This document shows, piece after piece, positions 24,801 to 37,500 of a stretch of DNA of 64,000 bases (position 1 is the first letter of the stretch; every line of letters starts with the position of its first letter). The DNA is from Beaufortia kweichowensis. Lineage: Eukaryota; Chordata; Actinopteri; Cypriniformes; Gastromyzontidae. The stretch spans positions 16,578,659-16,642,658 of the forward strand of contig CM032797.1 in the NCBI GenBank assembly GCA_019155185.1, given 5' to 3'. The notes below the pieces were generated by a model that was not told where the DNA came from, searched no databases, and saw nothing but the letters and a program-made list of their open reading frames with translations. A program made the translations under genes and the position numbers.

Positions 24801-25908
24801 AAAAGCAGTTCCTATGAAAACGTGGAGTTTATGTAGACATTTCATTTTATCCTGCATTTTAATGTTGCTCTGGACCAGTGTGCTTATGCTTTTTCTACAC
24901 CATTTTTTATAATCTGTACACAGCTCAATATTCAAGAGTTATTAAAAAAAAGCACCCAAAATCTTATTAATATTGAACATTTACTACTAAAATCTACTGT
25001 ACATGTAAAATTCATTAAGAAATTTACTTAATGAATAAAAAAGTCATTTTCAACTATGTGCCATTTCACATGCAATCAACGTTGCAGAGACTCACCGTCC
25101 TCATGGGCGAGTCTCTCAGCCTCTCTCTCCAGCTGAATCCTCTCCTCATCCACCTCCATCACACACTGCAGGGCAGTCTTCTCACTGGGTGCCATCTCAC
25201 GGGTAAGGTGGTAAATATCAATGTGCTCTGGAATGGGTATCTCTCTGTAGCCAATCGCTGACAACAGCATGGATTTACCTAGAGGAAAACCAAAACAAAA
25301 CACGTCTTTGAGTTTGACATCAACCAAGACAAAAGCTCAACACTACCATACAGCACTACTTTACCACTGACACTATCATTATTTAAATCATTTATATAGC
25401 AGTGTAAAACGTAATAAGGGGCATTACCAGTTCCATTGAGGCCAATAAGGCCATAGCGACGGCCAGAGTTAAGCTCCAGACTAGTGTCACTGAGCAGCTC
25501 TTGTCCGTGAAAGGTGAGAGACAAACTGCTGATGTGCACATCAGTGCTGTTGGGATGAGACGCCAGCACACCGGTAACCGCCCGTGCCTCTGTTTTCTTC
25601 AGCTCAAACTCATCCAGTTCCTTTGTCAAACTGGCAACCCCTGCAATAAAGAAACAAATCAATTGGATTCTTCCAATTGTAGTAAGTGTAAATAAATGCT
25701 TCAACTGGTGGAAAAAAAACTTCAACAATCAAGACCAACTCGCTGAATATCTAAAAGTTGTCCTACCATTAACATCAGCTCCTCCATTCTGTTGGATTTC
25801 ACCTTTCTCCTCATCCCCGTTTACTTCATCTGCTTTCTTTGGGCGCTGACGGGCTTTAGCTGCTTCCTTCTTCTTTGCAGCCTTCTTTTTAGCCAGATCC
25901 GACGGCAT
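21856..25908 (-). CDS. abcf2: ATP-binding cassette subfamily F member 2
   Basis: Fourteen coding exons (25908-25767, 25640-25428, 25278-25096, 24624-24453, 24238-24143, 23845-23743, 23632-23537, 23426-23307, 23200-23111, 23002-22892, 22805-22743, 22530-22402, 22299-22096, 21972-21856) close in frame at 612 aa; human ABCF2 is 623. The N-terminus is lysine/alanine-rich (MPSDLAKKKAAKKKEAAKAR). Two ABC cassettes follow. The first has Walker A GLNGTGKS, signature FSGGWRMRVALAR and Walker B MLLLDEPTNHLD. The second has GPNGAGKST, LSDGQKCRVCFAWLA and HMLFLDEPTNHLD. There are no membrane segments, as expected of ABCF proteins, which are soluble ATPases tied to translation and ribosomes. One intron (23536-23427) has a GC donor. 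An untranslated first exon ends at 26797. Three introns hold candidate structured RNAs. Confidence 0.96.
23971..24103 (-). ncRNA. Candidate intron-hosted structured RNA, copy A
   Basis: This lies wholly in the abcf2 intron 24142-23846. On the host strand the ends form an outer stem: 24103-24090 pairs with 23983-23971, 13 pairs with one bulge. An inner hairpin pairs 24060-24050 with 24030-24019, extended by four pairs and closed by a nine-base loop. Box-C-like UGAUGAC/AUGAUGU and box-D-like CUGA (23990-23987) sit just inside the outer stem, as in a C/D snoRNA, although the RNA would be rather long. Blocks at 24085-24063 and 24015-23994 recur in the next intron upstream. I do not recognise a known snoRNA or an rRNA target. 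Confidence 0.4.
24325..24420 (-). ncRNA. Candidate intron-hosted structured RNA, copy B
   Basis: This lies in the abcf2 intron 24452-24239 and is a diverged copy of 23971-24103. Shared blocks are 24408-24389 and 24355-24334. An AUGAUGU box (24410-24404) and a CUGA box (24343-24340) are about 60 bases apart, a normal spacing for a C/D snoRNA. The stem between the shared blocks is kept with different bases (24384-24377 with 24366-24359, one mismatch and one GU on the RNA strand). The 3' end is about 90 bases from the 3' splice site, the distance usual for intronic C/D snoRNAs. Confidence 0.4.
24768..24900 (-). ncRNA. Weak H/ACA snoRNA candidate in abcf2
   Basis: In the abcf2 intron 25095-24625, the host strand shows a hairpin with a lower stem (24825-24821 with 24779-24775), an internal loop and an upper stem (24813-24806 with 24796-24788). 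It is followed at once by U-ACA (ACA complement at 24773-24771). An ANANNA-type sequence precedes the hairpin. The expected 5' hairpin is poor, so this is a tentative call. Confidence 0.2.
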
Positions 25909-26796
25909 TTCTGAACCGCAGATTCCAGGAACACCAAACCCCTGAAAATCTAAAGAAGAGACAAAGAGATTTGGGGTTACTGGTAATAAAGACACTTGTT
26001 TTTTATTGAGTTTCACCAAGTTACGCTGAAACATGATCTCGTATGTAAAGTAGAATATTTACAGAGAAGTTTGTATGTGTAATAAACTTGTGTGCAGTGA
26101 TAATAAACACATAGTACATACTGTCCCTTTAAACAACATCCGATTTGTCTGCATAATTCACGTTCATCGGCTTGTATTGAGGTCTGGTGTTAACATGCAT
26201 CGAGCTGTAAGCAGCAGAGGGCAGTGAATCGGCTCACGTGGAGTTCTGTACTTTTCCCTGACGCATTGACGATTAGCAGCTATGATGACGGCGGTAGGAA
26301 AAAAACAGCCCTCGACATTTTTTTATTAAAATAATACCGCAATCGAAAGGGGAGAAACGCAGAAAAAGCTATAAACTTATGAAATACCGTTGGATACCGT
26401 TACTATCAGCCGAATCGTTCGAGTCGATTTAATCTAAAGGCCCGACCGATGACTTCACCAAGCATGCTAACTTTAGCCATATAACACTCGCAGATCACCA
26501 CTAAAGGACACAGAACAGCCACATCTTACAAACAAATTAGATGTTTTAACTCATTTAAATAGATAAAAGTGATACCAAGTGCTAAACAAGGACAATGTAG
26601 TATAGCGCACGCGAGGTTCATTGTGCTCCCACGAGCTAGCTCACAAGCTAACGACCGGCAAAATTGGATTTGATCGAAAAGACACGGAAATAAATGAGCT
26701 GCTAAAGGCAAAATATTTGTAAAAACAAAAATACTGACCAAAATTGTTAAAATTATAGTTAACAACAAAGTTAGCATGATTAGACTGTTGTTTTAC

Positions 26797-26935
26797 CTAG
26801 TTTCTCTTCCTGATGATTGATGGAGAGCTAGCAGCAGAGACGCGATCTCATGGCTCACGCTACTAGCGGCGCTAAGCGCGTGTCGCCGATACCGGCTCAC
26901 CAACCAATCAAATGCCGTGACGTAATGTAGCCCCG
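26797..26935 (-). promoter_or_regulatory. abcf2 untranslated exon 1 and CpG-rich promoter
   Basis: A donor (AACTAG then GTAAAA) ends an untranslated exon at 26797. It splices to the acceptor at 25949, 41 bases before the ATG. The region 26835-26935 is CpG-rich (gcggcgctaagcgcgtgtcg) and lacks a TATA box. No other gene lies between here and the smarcd3 3' end. Confidence 0.55.
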
Positions 26936-27269
26936 CCTATTTATCTGCATGTGGAGTGTTGGGAAGTTTTCTCATCAGGGCGTTTAAGTTCTTGGTTAGT
27001 GATCTTGGTTTAGTCAATGAATGTGACTCACACATGATCTCTTTATATTTTTTATTTTCTTTTTCATTTTTTATTGTATGTTTTGCTTGTGTATTTGGAT
27101 ATATGTACTGGAAGTTTCTTAATTAGCGAGAAAAATCTTCAACTGTGCAATGCACACATGGCAATAAAGCTCTTTTTGAATTTGAGATTAAATTTTAGGT
27201 CATTGTATATTACGTTCGCAAACTTTGTGGGAATAATTTTAAAGCAATAAAAAGTGAACAAGATAAAAA

Positions 27270-28570
27270 AGTAACAATTTATTTTTTATTTATTAACCTT
27301 GAGTGATTTCATATCAACTTTTAGAATGTTGTTTACAGACACACCTTCTTTTCCACCTTTATTTGAATACAAACATAAGCAATAAGAACTTATTATTAAA
27401 GGATCAATAACCCTGAATATAATCTGACATTAATACCAGATGTAGTGCTCAATCCTGATACCGTAGTGTGTATTTTATACACTCAGGCCACAGGTATGCA
27501 AAAGAAATCAGCAGATGCATTGAATAATTCATTATAATTAAGCAAATGTGCATTCAAAAAGCTGATGCAACTGTATTTAACCTTTGGTTAATGTTTCCTG
27601 TGCATCGCTAGTTATTTATTTGTTAAGACAACAAAGACCAAAAACATTATCTGAATCATGCTAAAAATGGTCTGTTAAAAAACACAAATAATTATCATGC
27701 AACATGCATTGTTGTATCTTACAAACAGATTTTTAGCACAATATATATTTAGAACATATTTTGCATGTCAAAAAATAAAGATATCTTTATATAAATTGCT
27801 TGAGCAAAAATTTCAGTGTTTAATAACACACATCTGTATTGTTTACACACCAGCATTCACAAATCAAAATGATTTAGTTGATCATAGCTTGAATTATAGA
27901 TGTTACCTTCCATATACAGAGTACGTAATATTAAAATTATGACAGTAGATGTCACTCTTATTGCACATTTCTGATATCTTGGCAATTCCTTTTGCACATT
28001 TCTAGTTCACAAGCAAAAAACACGAGGAAAACTTCAAGCAGAACACCATGTGATTTTTAAGCATAAAAAAACAACATAAATGCATATAAACAATTGGCAT
28101 GTCATTTTTGGTAAAAAAAAATTTTTTCCAGGCATTAAAAAGTTTCATTTTAGATCTATTTTTACCTTTCCAAGGGGTTCAATTCTTCCACAAAATCAGT
28201 AGCATTCTTTGTGTGCATCAAAACACAGATCTGAAAACAATCACCTTAGCTGCTGTAACTGGTCAATGTTAAGACAGCACAAATCTTCCATGTTTTTTTT
28301 CAAGCCACATTCATATGTTCATTGTATTGTAACAGTATATACATTCAACTGTACATTAAACATACATTTAAAAAAAGAACATTGACAATTTATATTCATC
28401 TCATATTACAACCTTATTGGTTAAAATCAGTCCATAGTTCATAATAAAGAGGGCTGGTCTAACTTTCATGTCCAAGTAGAATTGTCCAGTTTAAATGGCA
28501 TCAGTGACCAAACCACAGGAGCAGGAAATCAATTGTCAACCCACTCGTGAAACTGTGAAGTATTTAGTAT
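27270..28570 (-). other. 3' untranslated region of smarcd3
   Basis: About 1.3 kb of AT-rich sequence follows the smarcd3 stop. Clustered minus-strand AATAAA hexamers read at 27294-27278. There is no open exon and no other gene. Confidence 0.5.
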
Positions 28571-31500
28571 TTAAGTGGTTCGCATTGCCAAAGCTTGTTC
28601 AAGCTCTTGTCTTCGTTGTTGAATCTACATAACAGAAAAATGTCTTAGTAAAAAATCTGATCTGGACATAACACAGAGTCCAATTTGTTAATTTTTGCAT
28701 TTACATTTATACATTTAGCATATTCACAGGGATTTACAGTACATTCATGTTATATACATTTACATACTATACATTCATTCAATTCATGAAACTCATGACA
28801 CGTGCATTGATAGTGCCACACCTTACCACTTCAGTTTTTATAAAATATATTTTTATATTCACCTTGCAATAAAAGTAGCGACTGACAGCTTCCTGAGACC
28901 AGGGCTGGTTATAAAACTCTGCTCTCCTCTCTTCCTCTGGATTCCCAGCTGTATCTGTCATCAGCTACACCCACAAAATGAAGAAAAATCAATTCACAGC
29001 ATTTAAAATATTGCAATTTGTTTATAAGCCATGTCTCTAGCAGTAGTTACATTCCTTTACCACCAGGTAGAGACACTGTTTGAAAATGGATCAATATAAG
29101 TCTTAGTTTAGCTGACATTAAAGCAGGATGGGCAAACTCGGTCCTGGAGGGGCCGCTGTCCTGCAGAGTTTAGTTCCAACCCCAATTAAACACACCTGAA
29201 CCAGCTAATCAAGGTCTAATTAGGCATACAAGAAACTTTGAAGCAGGTGCGTTGAGGCAAGCTGGAGCTAAACTGAAGATAAACAAAAGAAGATATTTTG
29301 AGAAATGTCTCAACATTCTTCAAAATATATTTTTTGTGTTTTGCAGAAGAAAGTTATACAGGCTTTGAAAGAGTGAAAAAATTATGAAAAAATTTCGATT
29401 TTGGGTGAACTGTCCCTTTAAAAATAAAAAGGATCCATTAATTGGCTCACTCTTAGGCCATCTTTAAAGTGAGTGACATTGCTTCCATTGCTTACATGCA
29501 GACACTTTTATCCAAAGCAACAAAATTAACAAAAAAATTAGGAAAGCATTAAGCAATAAATCTTAAGGAGGCAATAATACAAGAAATGCTATTATAATTA
29601 TAACAATTGCTAGACACCATACCTGTAGTATGGTATTTTTATGGCTATGTGGTTGTGAAATCGGTGACTGTATGTAACTACGGCTTCAAAATGTATGTCT
29701 GGTTTAAAGTCACCTTAAGGTCCCGGTGTTGAGAGCAGATCCAGTCCTGGATATAGCCCTTGGGGTCCCTGGAGAAGCTGAGCATAAAGTCTCTTTGGAT
29801 CTTCAGCTGGTTGATGGACTCAATAGTTTCATGGATCTGGAGAATAAAAAGCACAATCATAACATTATGTTCTTTGAAAACTCATCCTGTTCAATGGCAT
29901 GTGATAAAACAACAAGATCTCCTTCACACTCGAATGATGCAGATGCGTATCTGACCTTGTTGTCTAGTGATGCAATCTCTTGTTGATTGGCTGTGGACAG
30001 CAGAAATCCACTCATCTGACCCTTGAGGGGATCATCGACTTCAACATCAATGTCATAGCAGGCTGTCTTCTTCTGGTCATTTGAATCAACACTAAAAAAT
30101 ATAAAAATGTGTTTAACTTCTAAGGAAAAATTTTGTTTGGGTTTTAGGTTGATTCATTAATACATGTATGACATTGAACTCATAAATTGTTATGCCAATA
30201 ATATAATTTGAAACATAACTTTTTAATTACCTGATAACATGATTGATTACAATAGGATCAGGTGGCAGCAGCAGGTTGGTCAGTCGCTGTGGGATCTCAG
30301 AGAACTTCAGACGAGGACAGTCGAAGATCTGGTATGAAAAAGTTCATTACAGTAAATGATTGATATGGGTGCAAACATAAATGCCAAAATAAGATGATTA
30401 AAGTATTTAACAGGGCAGATGCCAATACCTGCTGGAAGTATTTATCACAGTTGATGTACTCCTTCTCATGAGAGTCCTGCAGCTTGTTGGTCTTGACGTA
30501 CTGCCATAACGCCTGGATGATGCAGGAGCGGGTTTGAGTGTGGATGCCCAGGAGACGTGCAAGGCGTGGGTCCAATTTAAACTGAGGAGGCTGAGATGCA
30601 CACAAACACAAGACATTAAATCAACACATTCATGAACATGTAAACATATGTGTAATGTCTGTTATAATTTCATTTATTCTTTATCACATATTCAGTACAT
30701 TATATGTACTACATTGTATTTATAGCATTTTTGATTTAACATCAATGTTTACAAATTAAAACTTAAATGTTAAAGATTTTTACCATTTTAATCACCTTTT
30801 GCATCGACTAGTTAATTTTAAATGGCACCCGCAGTTTGACAAAGTACAAATCTCTCTCAGAGGCAAAAAAACTACCTAATAATTATAAGTCTTGTGAACA
30901 AGTTTAAAAAACTACATAGCTGAAACTGAATTTCATGTCAACTACCCATTTCTTAATGTTTTCTCTTGGCCTTGATTTGGTAGAAACATCATGTTTAAAC
31001 CATTACTTATGTTTTCACTTATGTTTTGAAATAAGCCATCAGGATGTAGTTAGCAAAGTGAGCATTGCCGTAATTAAAAAAGCTATTTCCTGACTAGCTA
31101 TTGTGTTGGTGAACAGAAAGGGCAATCAAACAGTTGGGGTTTAATAGCTCAACTATAGACATGATAATGACAGTGCTATTCAAGCTCAAACAAAATAATC
31201 ATTATGTAGATAGACTTCTAGTGGTTTTCTGTTCATCTATCCCAGTGAATTCATTTATTCAGTGCAAAGCATTTATAAAAATAACAGCTATATACGGATT
31301 ACAAATTTCCAGATCAGTATTGAAAAAGTTTGGAGTTTGCATTGACTCCATAAAATCTGTTGTAATACTATAGAAAGTTATAGAAAACATCATATGTGCT
31401 TCAATGAAAGCAGAGAATTTAGACCTTTTGCACAAGTTATCAAGCTCATAACACAATTTGTCTTATTTAATTTCTGACTTTTTATTTAACATTCACATTC

Positions 31501-34500
31501 ATGCATTTGACAAAAACAACCATCCAATACGACTTACAGGCTATACATTTAATCGGAAAGTGTTCAATAGGAATTTACATCCACCTTTTACATTATCGGT
31601 CAGAATCCTAAAACATTATGTTTATTTTTAGGTTTCAATTAGATTCCAAATCCCAAAATTTCAATATGGCAACTCTCCACCAATAATCCATCACTAGTAA
31701 TCTCTAACAATAACCCAGCAATTCTGTACACACCTGGTAATCCAGCATGAGTAGCAGGGTACAGCGCACATTCACATCACCAGGCCTCTTTACCTGAAAG
31801 CCATCTGTCTCCTGGGTCGTATTGGTGCGGTGCCACTGTTATGACAAAACACACACTTATAAAATAATGACTGTATAATAAACACATGGGTTACTATGTT
31901 TTATGGGGACTTTTCATAGACATAATGACTTTTATACTGTACAAACTGTATATTGTATCCTGTAACCCTTAACCTAACCCTCACAGAAATCTTTCTGCAT
32001 TTTGACATTTTCAAATAAACACTTTTCACAGTATGTATATTTTAATGAGAAGTTAAACCAAGTCAGACTGGCAAGCTGTGCTATTAAAAACTAAACTACA
32101 TAACTTGTCAATCTACATAAAAACTGATGTTTTAACAAGACTGCTTACGTGCTGTGTATGCAAGGCAAATTCATTTTAGTGGCAGACTTAATAAAATGAG
32201 CCTCTTTAAATGCTTATGCTTTTACTTTCTCTAAACCGCAGCATGTTTTTGAGTGGTCACACTACTATTAAAAAGAAACAACATAATGGCAATGACTCAC
32301 AGCTCAACTCAATTAGCTTTCCTTGACATTGAAGGCTTTTTCAATGCTTTCTTTCTCCTCAGGTAAATCATTCTTTTATCACATGCGGCAATCTGATGTG
32401 CTGTGATGAAAACCCACAACCACCAAGGACAGTTTAAAGAGCCACCGAAAGAAACCACAGAACGTGCCTCGTGCCGAGAGGAAAGGCGTGCCTAATGAAT
32501 GGGTCAGAGACGCGAGGGTCACTCCTTAAGATTTTGAGGGCCGCCGCTGTGAATCTGCCTTCTCTCGACATGAATGTCCCAAACAAAGCCCATAAATATT
32601 AAGTGCGTGAGACAGCTGGAAAGGTTCCCTTGTGCAATGTAAATGTCTGAGTCTGCCTGAATAGCACCTGTGCACAATAGCTTCTTTACTAAAAATAAGT
32701 AAAATGCTCTCTCGGAGAACAAAGACTCTTCGTTCTATGCTCTGTAAGAGGTTTTATAAGTGTTTGTCTTCACAAATGCACTTCTTTTCTCCTGTAATGC
32801 TTCCCAAAGCACTGTGCTGGCTACAATGTCTTCACTCCACAGTGTCATGGGCAACTTCCTTATATAACACGTTGCTATGGCGACCATAAAGACATGTCTT
32901 ACATGTAGTATGGTTTTCTGAACTTTTCATTATCACATTTTCTATTGTGATAATATTTTGATAATGACTTTTCAATTGCAATCCACTGTGGCTGGACACA
33001 CAGCAGAGGTCAAGAGACTCTTACAGACAAATGTCGCATCTTTTTGGCCTTTTTCAACATGAGGAGAACTCTTGAGATGTGCACGTTAATCCCTTTCAGC
33101 ATTTGTTTCTAGCAAATAGCAAACATTTTTTTAATTATTGCATCTTGAGTGATTAAATTCTTACCTCCACTAAGTGGTTGTCAGGGCCATACAGATCCTT
33201 GTCCAGCTCAATAACCAGGCTCTTAAAGAATGATGAAAACTTCCTCTTTTGTTTACTGGGCTAATTGTGCACAGCAAGTTACAGAAAAAACATGGAATCA
33301 AGTCTCAATATATAAACACATATTGCAAAAGCGAAAGGGTGAGGTATAATCAAACAATAAATAATAATAATTATGTTTAGTTACTGTAATTAAAATTGGG
33401 GAAATCTTTTACAAGCAAATAAAACTCTTTTCAGGAAAAAGATGTTTGATTGGTACCATAAGCAAATAAAAATAAAAAGGACAGTATTAAAACAGTATTT
33501 TACTAATAATACCATAATACATTATATATTTTTTTAAAATTTTAGTTGACATACAAAAATTAGGGTACATTGTTGTAAAATAAATATTTTTAGCTAAGTA
33601 AAAGTAGTGACAAATAGAAAAATAACAGAAAAATAATGCTTCTGTCAATTTACAAAGTGTTTGTGTCAACACGGATTTCCGTACATCCTTGCATGGCCCT
33701 GGTAAAATTATTCATTATTTATTTAAACTTTAAGTTTAAAAATTGATTGAACGCAATTAAATCAAGTTTATCTAAACATTCAAGAATGTTCCATTATATT
33801 TATAATTTTCATTTTAATAAAATAAAGTTAAAAATCAATCATGGCAATGAATACAACACTGCATTATAGAACAGATGGAAAGATTACAAATGCAAACTCA
33901 ATGCTTACATCATCCAACAATTTGCCCTCTACACGCAACTCCCAGGATGCAATGCTGCCCTCTGAGTCCTCTGCTTCAGGTTTGGCAGGGTTGAATGTGT
34001 TTGAAATGTACAAGCGTAGCTTGCGCTTTTGCTACAAGAGAAGACAGTTTGAGCTATATTATATATTTTTTCTGATTCTTTAATTGTTTAATCATTCATT
34101 GACTGTTTTGTCATTCCAAACCTGTATGATTTTCTTTCTTCTGCAGAACACAAAACCACTGAAACATTTCTTAAAATATCTTCTTTTGTGTTTACACAGA
34201 AGAAAGAGTCATATACAGGTTTTGAATGAAGATGAATAAATGAACTATCCCTATAACTGTCAGTTCCTTATAATTATTGGGTTAAACAAGATATTTTCTT
34301 GCCATCAGGGTGCTGCATTGATTATTATTGATTAGCTACAAGTTAAATGTTTACGAATGTGTACTATAATAGAAATCGCTGTTACACCTTGTACAAGTCA
34401 TGTCTATATAGCCATGAACACAGATACTTACCTTCATTGGTCTTTTGAGGGCTTCCTGTATATCCACCCTCTTTCTCATAATGGTTTGATCAAGTTTGCG

Positions 34501-37500
34501 TTCAAAAGCCAGTAGGTCCATGTATGCCTGGGACTCTGGCACCAATTCACGGATCTATTGAAAAGATATTGTGCAGCTTTAATTCATAAATCATTCTTAA
34601 CCGTAAAATGCTTTTGAAAGCAATTTAATGTAGTATAATTAGTTAATTTCTCAATATGATATAAGGAGAGCAGGGTGACCGATGATAGAATTAAATGACA
34701 TTGCATTAAATTAGCATTGTATTGCATCAGATGTGCAAAAATTGCTATACTTGTCTCTTAAAAATAATTAACATATTTTGCTAAATATTTATACGTAATT
34801 TGTTACAATATACACAAATTGTTTACTAACCATAGAAAAAGCTGTTGATAAATTTTAGGGATGTAACACTCCTTTGTTAACTTTGTTAACCATTCCTCAG
34901 GAGGAACACTTTTATTATTTTACTATTCACTTTAATATTTCATAGTAATAAACAAAAAATTTTACATTTTATTTATAAAAATACCTTAAAGAAATAAAAA
35001 ATATAATATCTAAATATTAAAAAACTGTAGTTCGAATAGTGCATTTTCATGTGTATACCCAATACGTGTGGTGACAGTTGTCAGGTTAAATTGGCACATA
35101 CTAAGGTGTCAAAATTACTAAATGACTGTTTAACATTCTGGCTCTTGTTTATGACTTGTTACTGAAACAAATCATGTTTGTCTTTGTGTGATACACAGAA
35201 AACCTGTAACTTGTCAGGCTCCTGATTTCCACTCTATTGCATCATTCTCCCATGTGACTTCCAGCATTTATAAACCCCATCACAATAAATTATAATCTTC
35301 TATTTGCCACTGGGAGGATACCGGTCATGCGTGTTAAACCATTGGTATTCTAGAACCTACAATCAGATACACACACACACATTAACTTTGCTCTCCAATT
35401 CCTCTGTGGGTATCACTGTATGTCACATCCCGACGGAGGCACATTACCAAATCAGTCTAGTGCCTCCACACATCGCTCTTCAACACACACAACACACACT
35501 CTGGGAATCAAACACCCACAGGGAACACCAAATACATGCAATCTTTGTGAGTGCCCTATTGACTCCCTTTCACTTACTACCCCACCACAGTACAATTACC
35601 TGCATCCCATTCTTGGCTTGGCACATAAAATGACCGCATGCAAAAACAAACAGAGACAAACTAATAAAAGGCAAAGTGATGGACCTCACCCTCTGAGGGA
35701 GAATCTTGTCTGCCATTTTTCTTCTCTTGGCACTACGAATGGGGGAAAAGATAGAAAAAGAAAGAAAGAGAGAGAGAGGAAAAGCATGTTACTATGGTGA
35801 CTGATAGCAGAGTCCACAGGCCATCTGCTGAATAACTGGGACCCATCCAGACGTTTTTCCAGCTGTGTGTGTGTTTGTGTGATAAAAGAGTTTACATACT
35901 GTTAATGGTAATATTTGGGTGTTTTTCAACTACAGGCACTTTTATGTCCCAGAGGTTAATTTTAATTAAAAACATGCATTTTTTTGACGTGACTTTAATG
36001 TCTATAATTAAACTATAATTTTCAATACGTAAATCCATCATAAAAATTCAAAAACCATTTCCGTATTTATTTTCAAAATTCATTTTTTGTCATCTTTAAA
36101 TAAATTATCAATGTCCTTCACTCATTCCCGACTCAACTAATAAATCTGACCCAATTAAATTGTGCATGTAATTTCCAATCAAGGTGTAACCAAAAAAATG
36201 TGTTGATTGTATTTACTTGATCACCGCACATATTGAGCATACACATTAAAATGCATCTGTACTATACGTTTTTAATTAAAAACATACATTGTAGGTATTT
36301 TTAAAAATAACATTAACATTATTTTTTAAATCCTTTTTTTAGTTAAGAAGTAATAGATAATTTAGAAAAATAACAACATTTCCCTGTGATTTTTTTGTAT
36401 ATACTGTTAAAAAACTAGTGTAAATTTAAAATCTACCCTTAGCTGAAGAAACACCCTGTTACCTCACAATCTGTGTGTATGACTAAGTGCTGGATGCCCT
36501 GCTGCTTAAACATCTGGCTGTCTCAGTTATTGTAACATGTCTCATTTGTGATAAGTAAAATTCTGAAAATACACAGAATACAACTTGGTGACCTTGGAAC
36601 ATCAGTAACAGTATCGAAATGTCTCACACAAATGCAGTCATCTTTGAGAAAGATATTCCCAACTCATTCTTCCCCAAATATGATGCATGTAAATCATTAG
36701 TGAAGACATGCCTTCAAACTCCTACAATCAGTGATGTCACCTCAGGAGCAGAGCCGAGGAACACATGAGCCCATCGGAACAGGAAATGTCTTTTCACATT
36801 CACATCCACACCCCCTCTAGAGCATAAACTTTCTCATGGTCCGACTCGTCCACCCCGAGCCACACTGTTCCTCCGGGAGAGGTTAAGACAGAGATGTGGT
36901 GGGGGTTGGAGGTTGAATGCCTCGAGCAAACACTCATGGATTCTACCTCTTCAATGAATTATTAATGCATTCAGGTGAACAGTTGGAGTGGTAGCTTACA
37001 GAAAAAAGGTCAAAGGGAGAAAACACATTTGAAATAAACACAGGGGGGTGTCATCAGAAGAGCCCGAAGCAGATGGATCTGTTGAGACCCGATGTTCTGC
37101 CTGTACGGTCATGCAACCTTCACGCACATCTCTCTGGCCCGCAACTGCCCACATGCACAACACAACGCTCATTCTCACATTCAGGTCATGTTGACTTTTA
37201 CAACCATTTAAGTGTATAAGGTAGAAGCTGAATGTTGGATTTATCTGTTTAATCTGTAAGTGCACACATGCATTAGAGAAATAGGGACATGTGAAGTTTA
37301 ATGCTGAAACGGAAACAAGCCAGTCAGGCAGGGACATGTCCATCACATCTACCAGGCTAACATGCAGCAGAATAAACGGCCTACTTGGATCCAATCGGAG
37401 GATCTGATTGGGCCTCTCTCATGTCCATCTGTCTGGCAGATATCTCATTTGTTGCTGGAAATCCAAGTGGTTTCCTATATTTGGGGTACCTCTAGTTAGT

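Noticed and set aside
35304..35800. Overlapping plus-strand frames of 109 and 126 codons
   Set aside because: They cover a smarcd3 intron and exon in antisense. Composition is low-complexity His/Thr and there is no conserved motif.
36996..37394. 132-codon minus-strand open frame in a smarcd3 intron
   Set aside because: No acceptor and donor pair puts it in phase with flanking exons, and the translation resembles no known protein.
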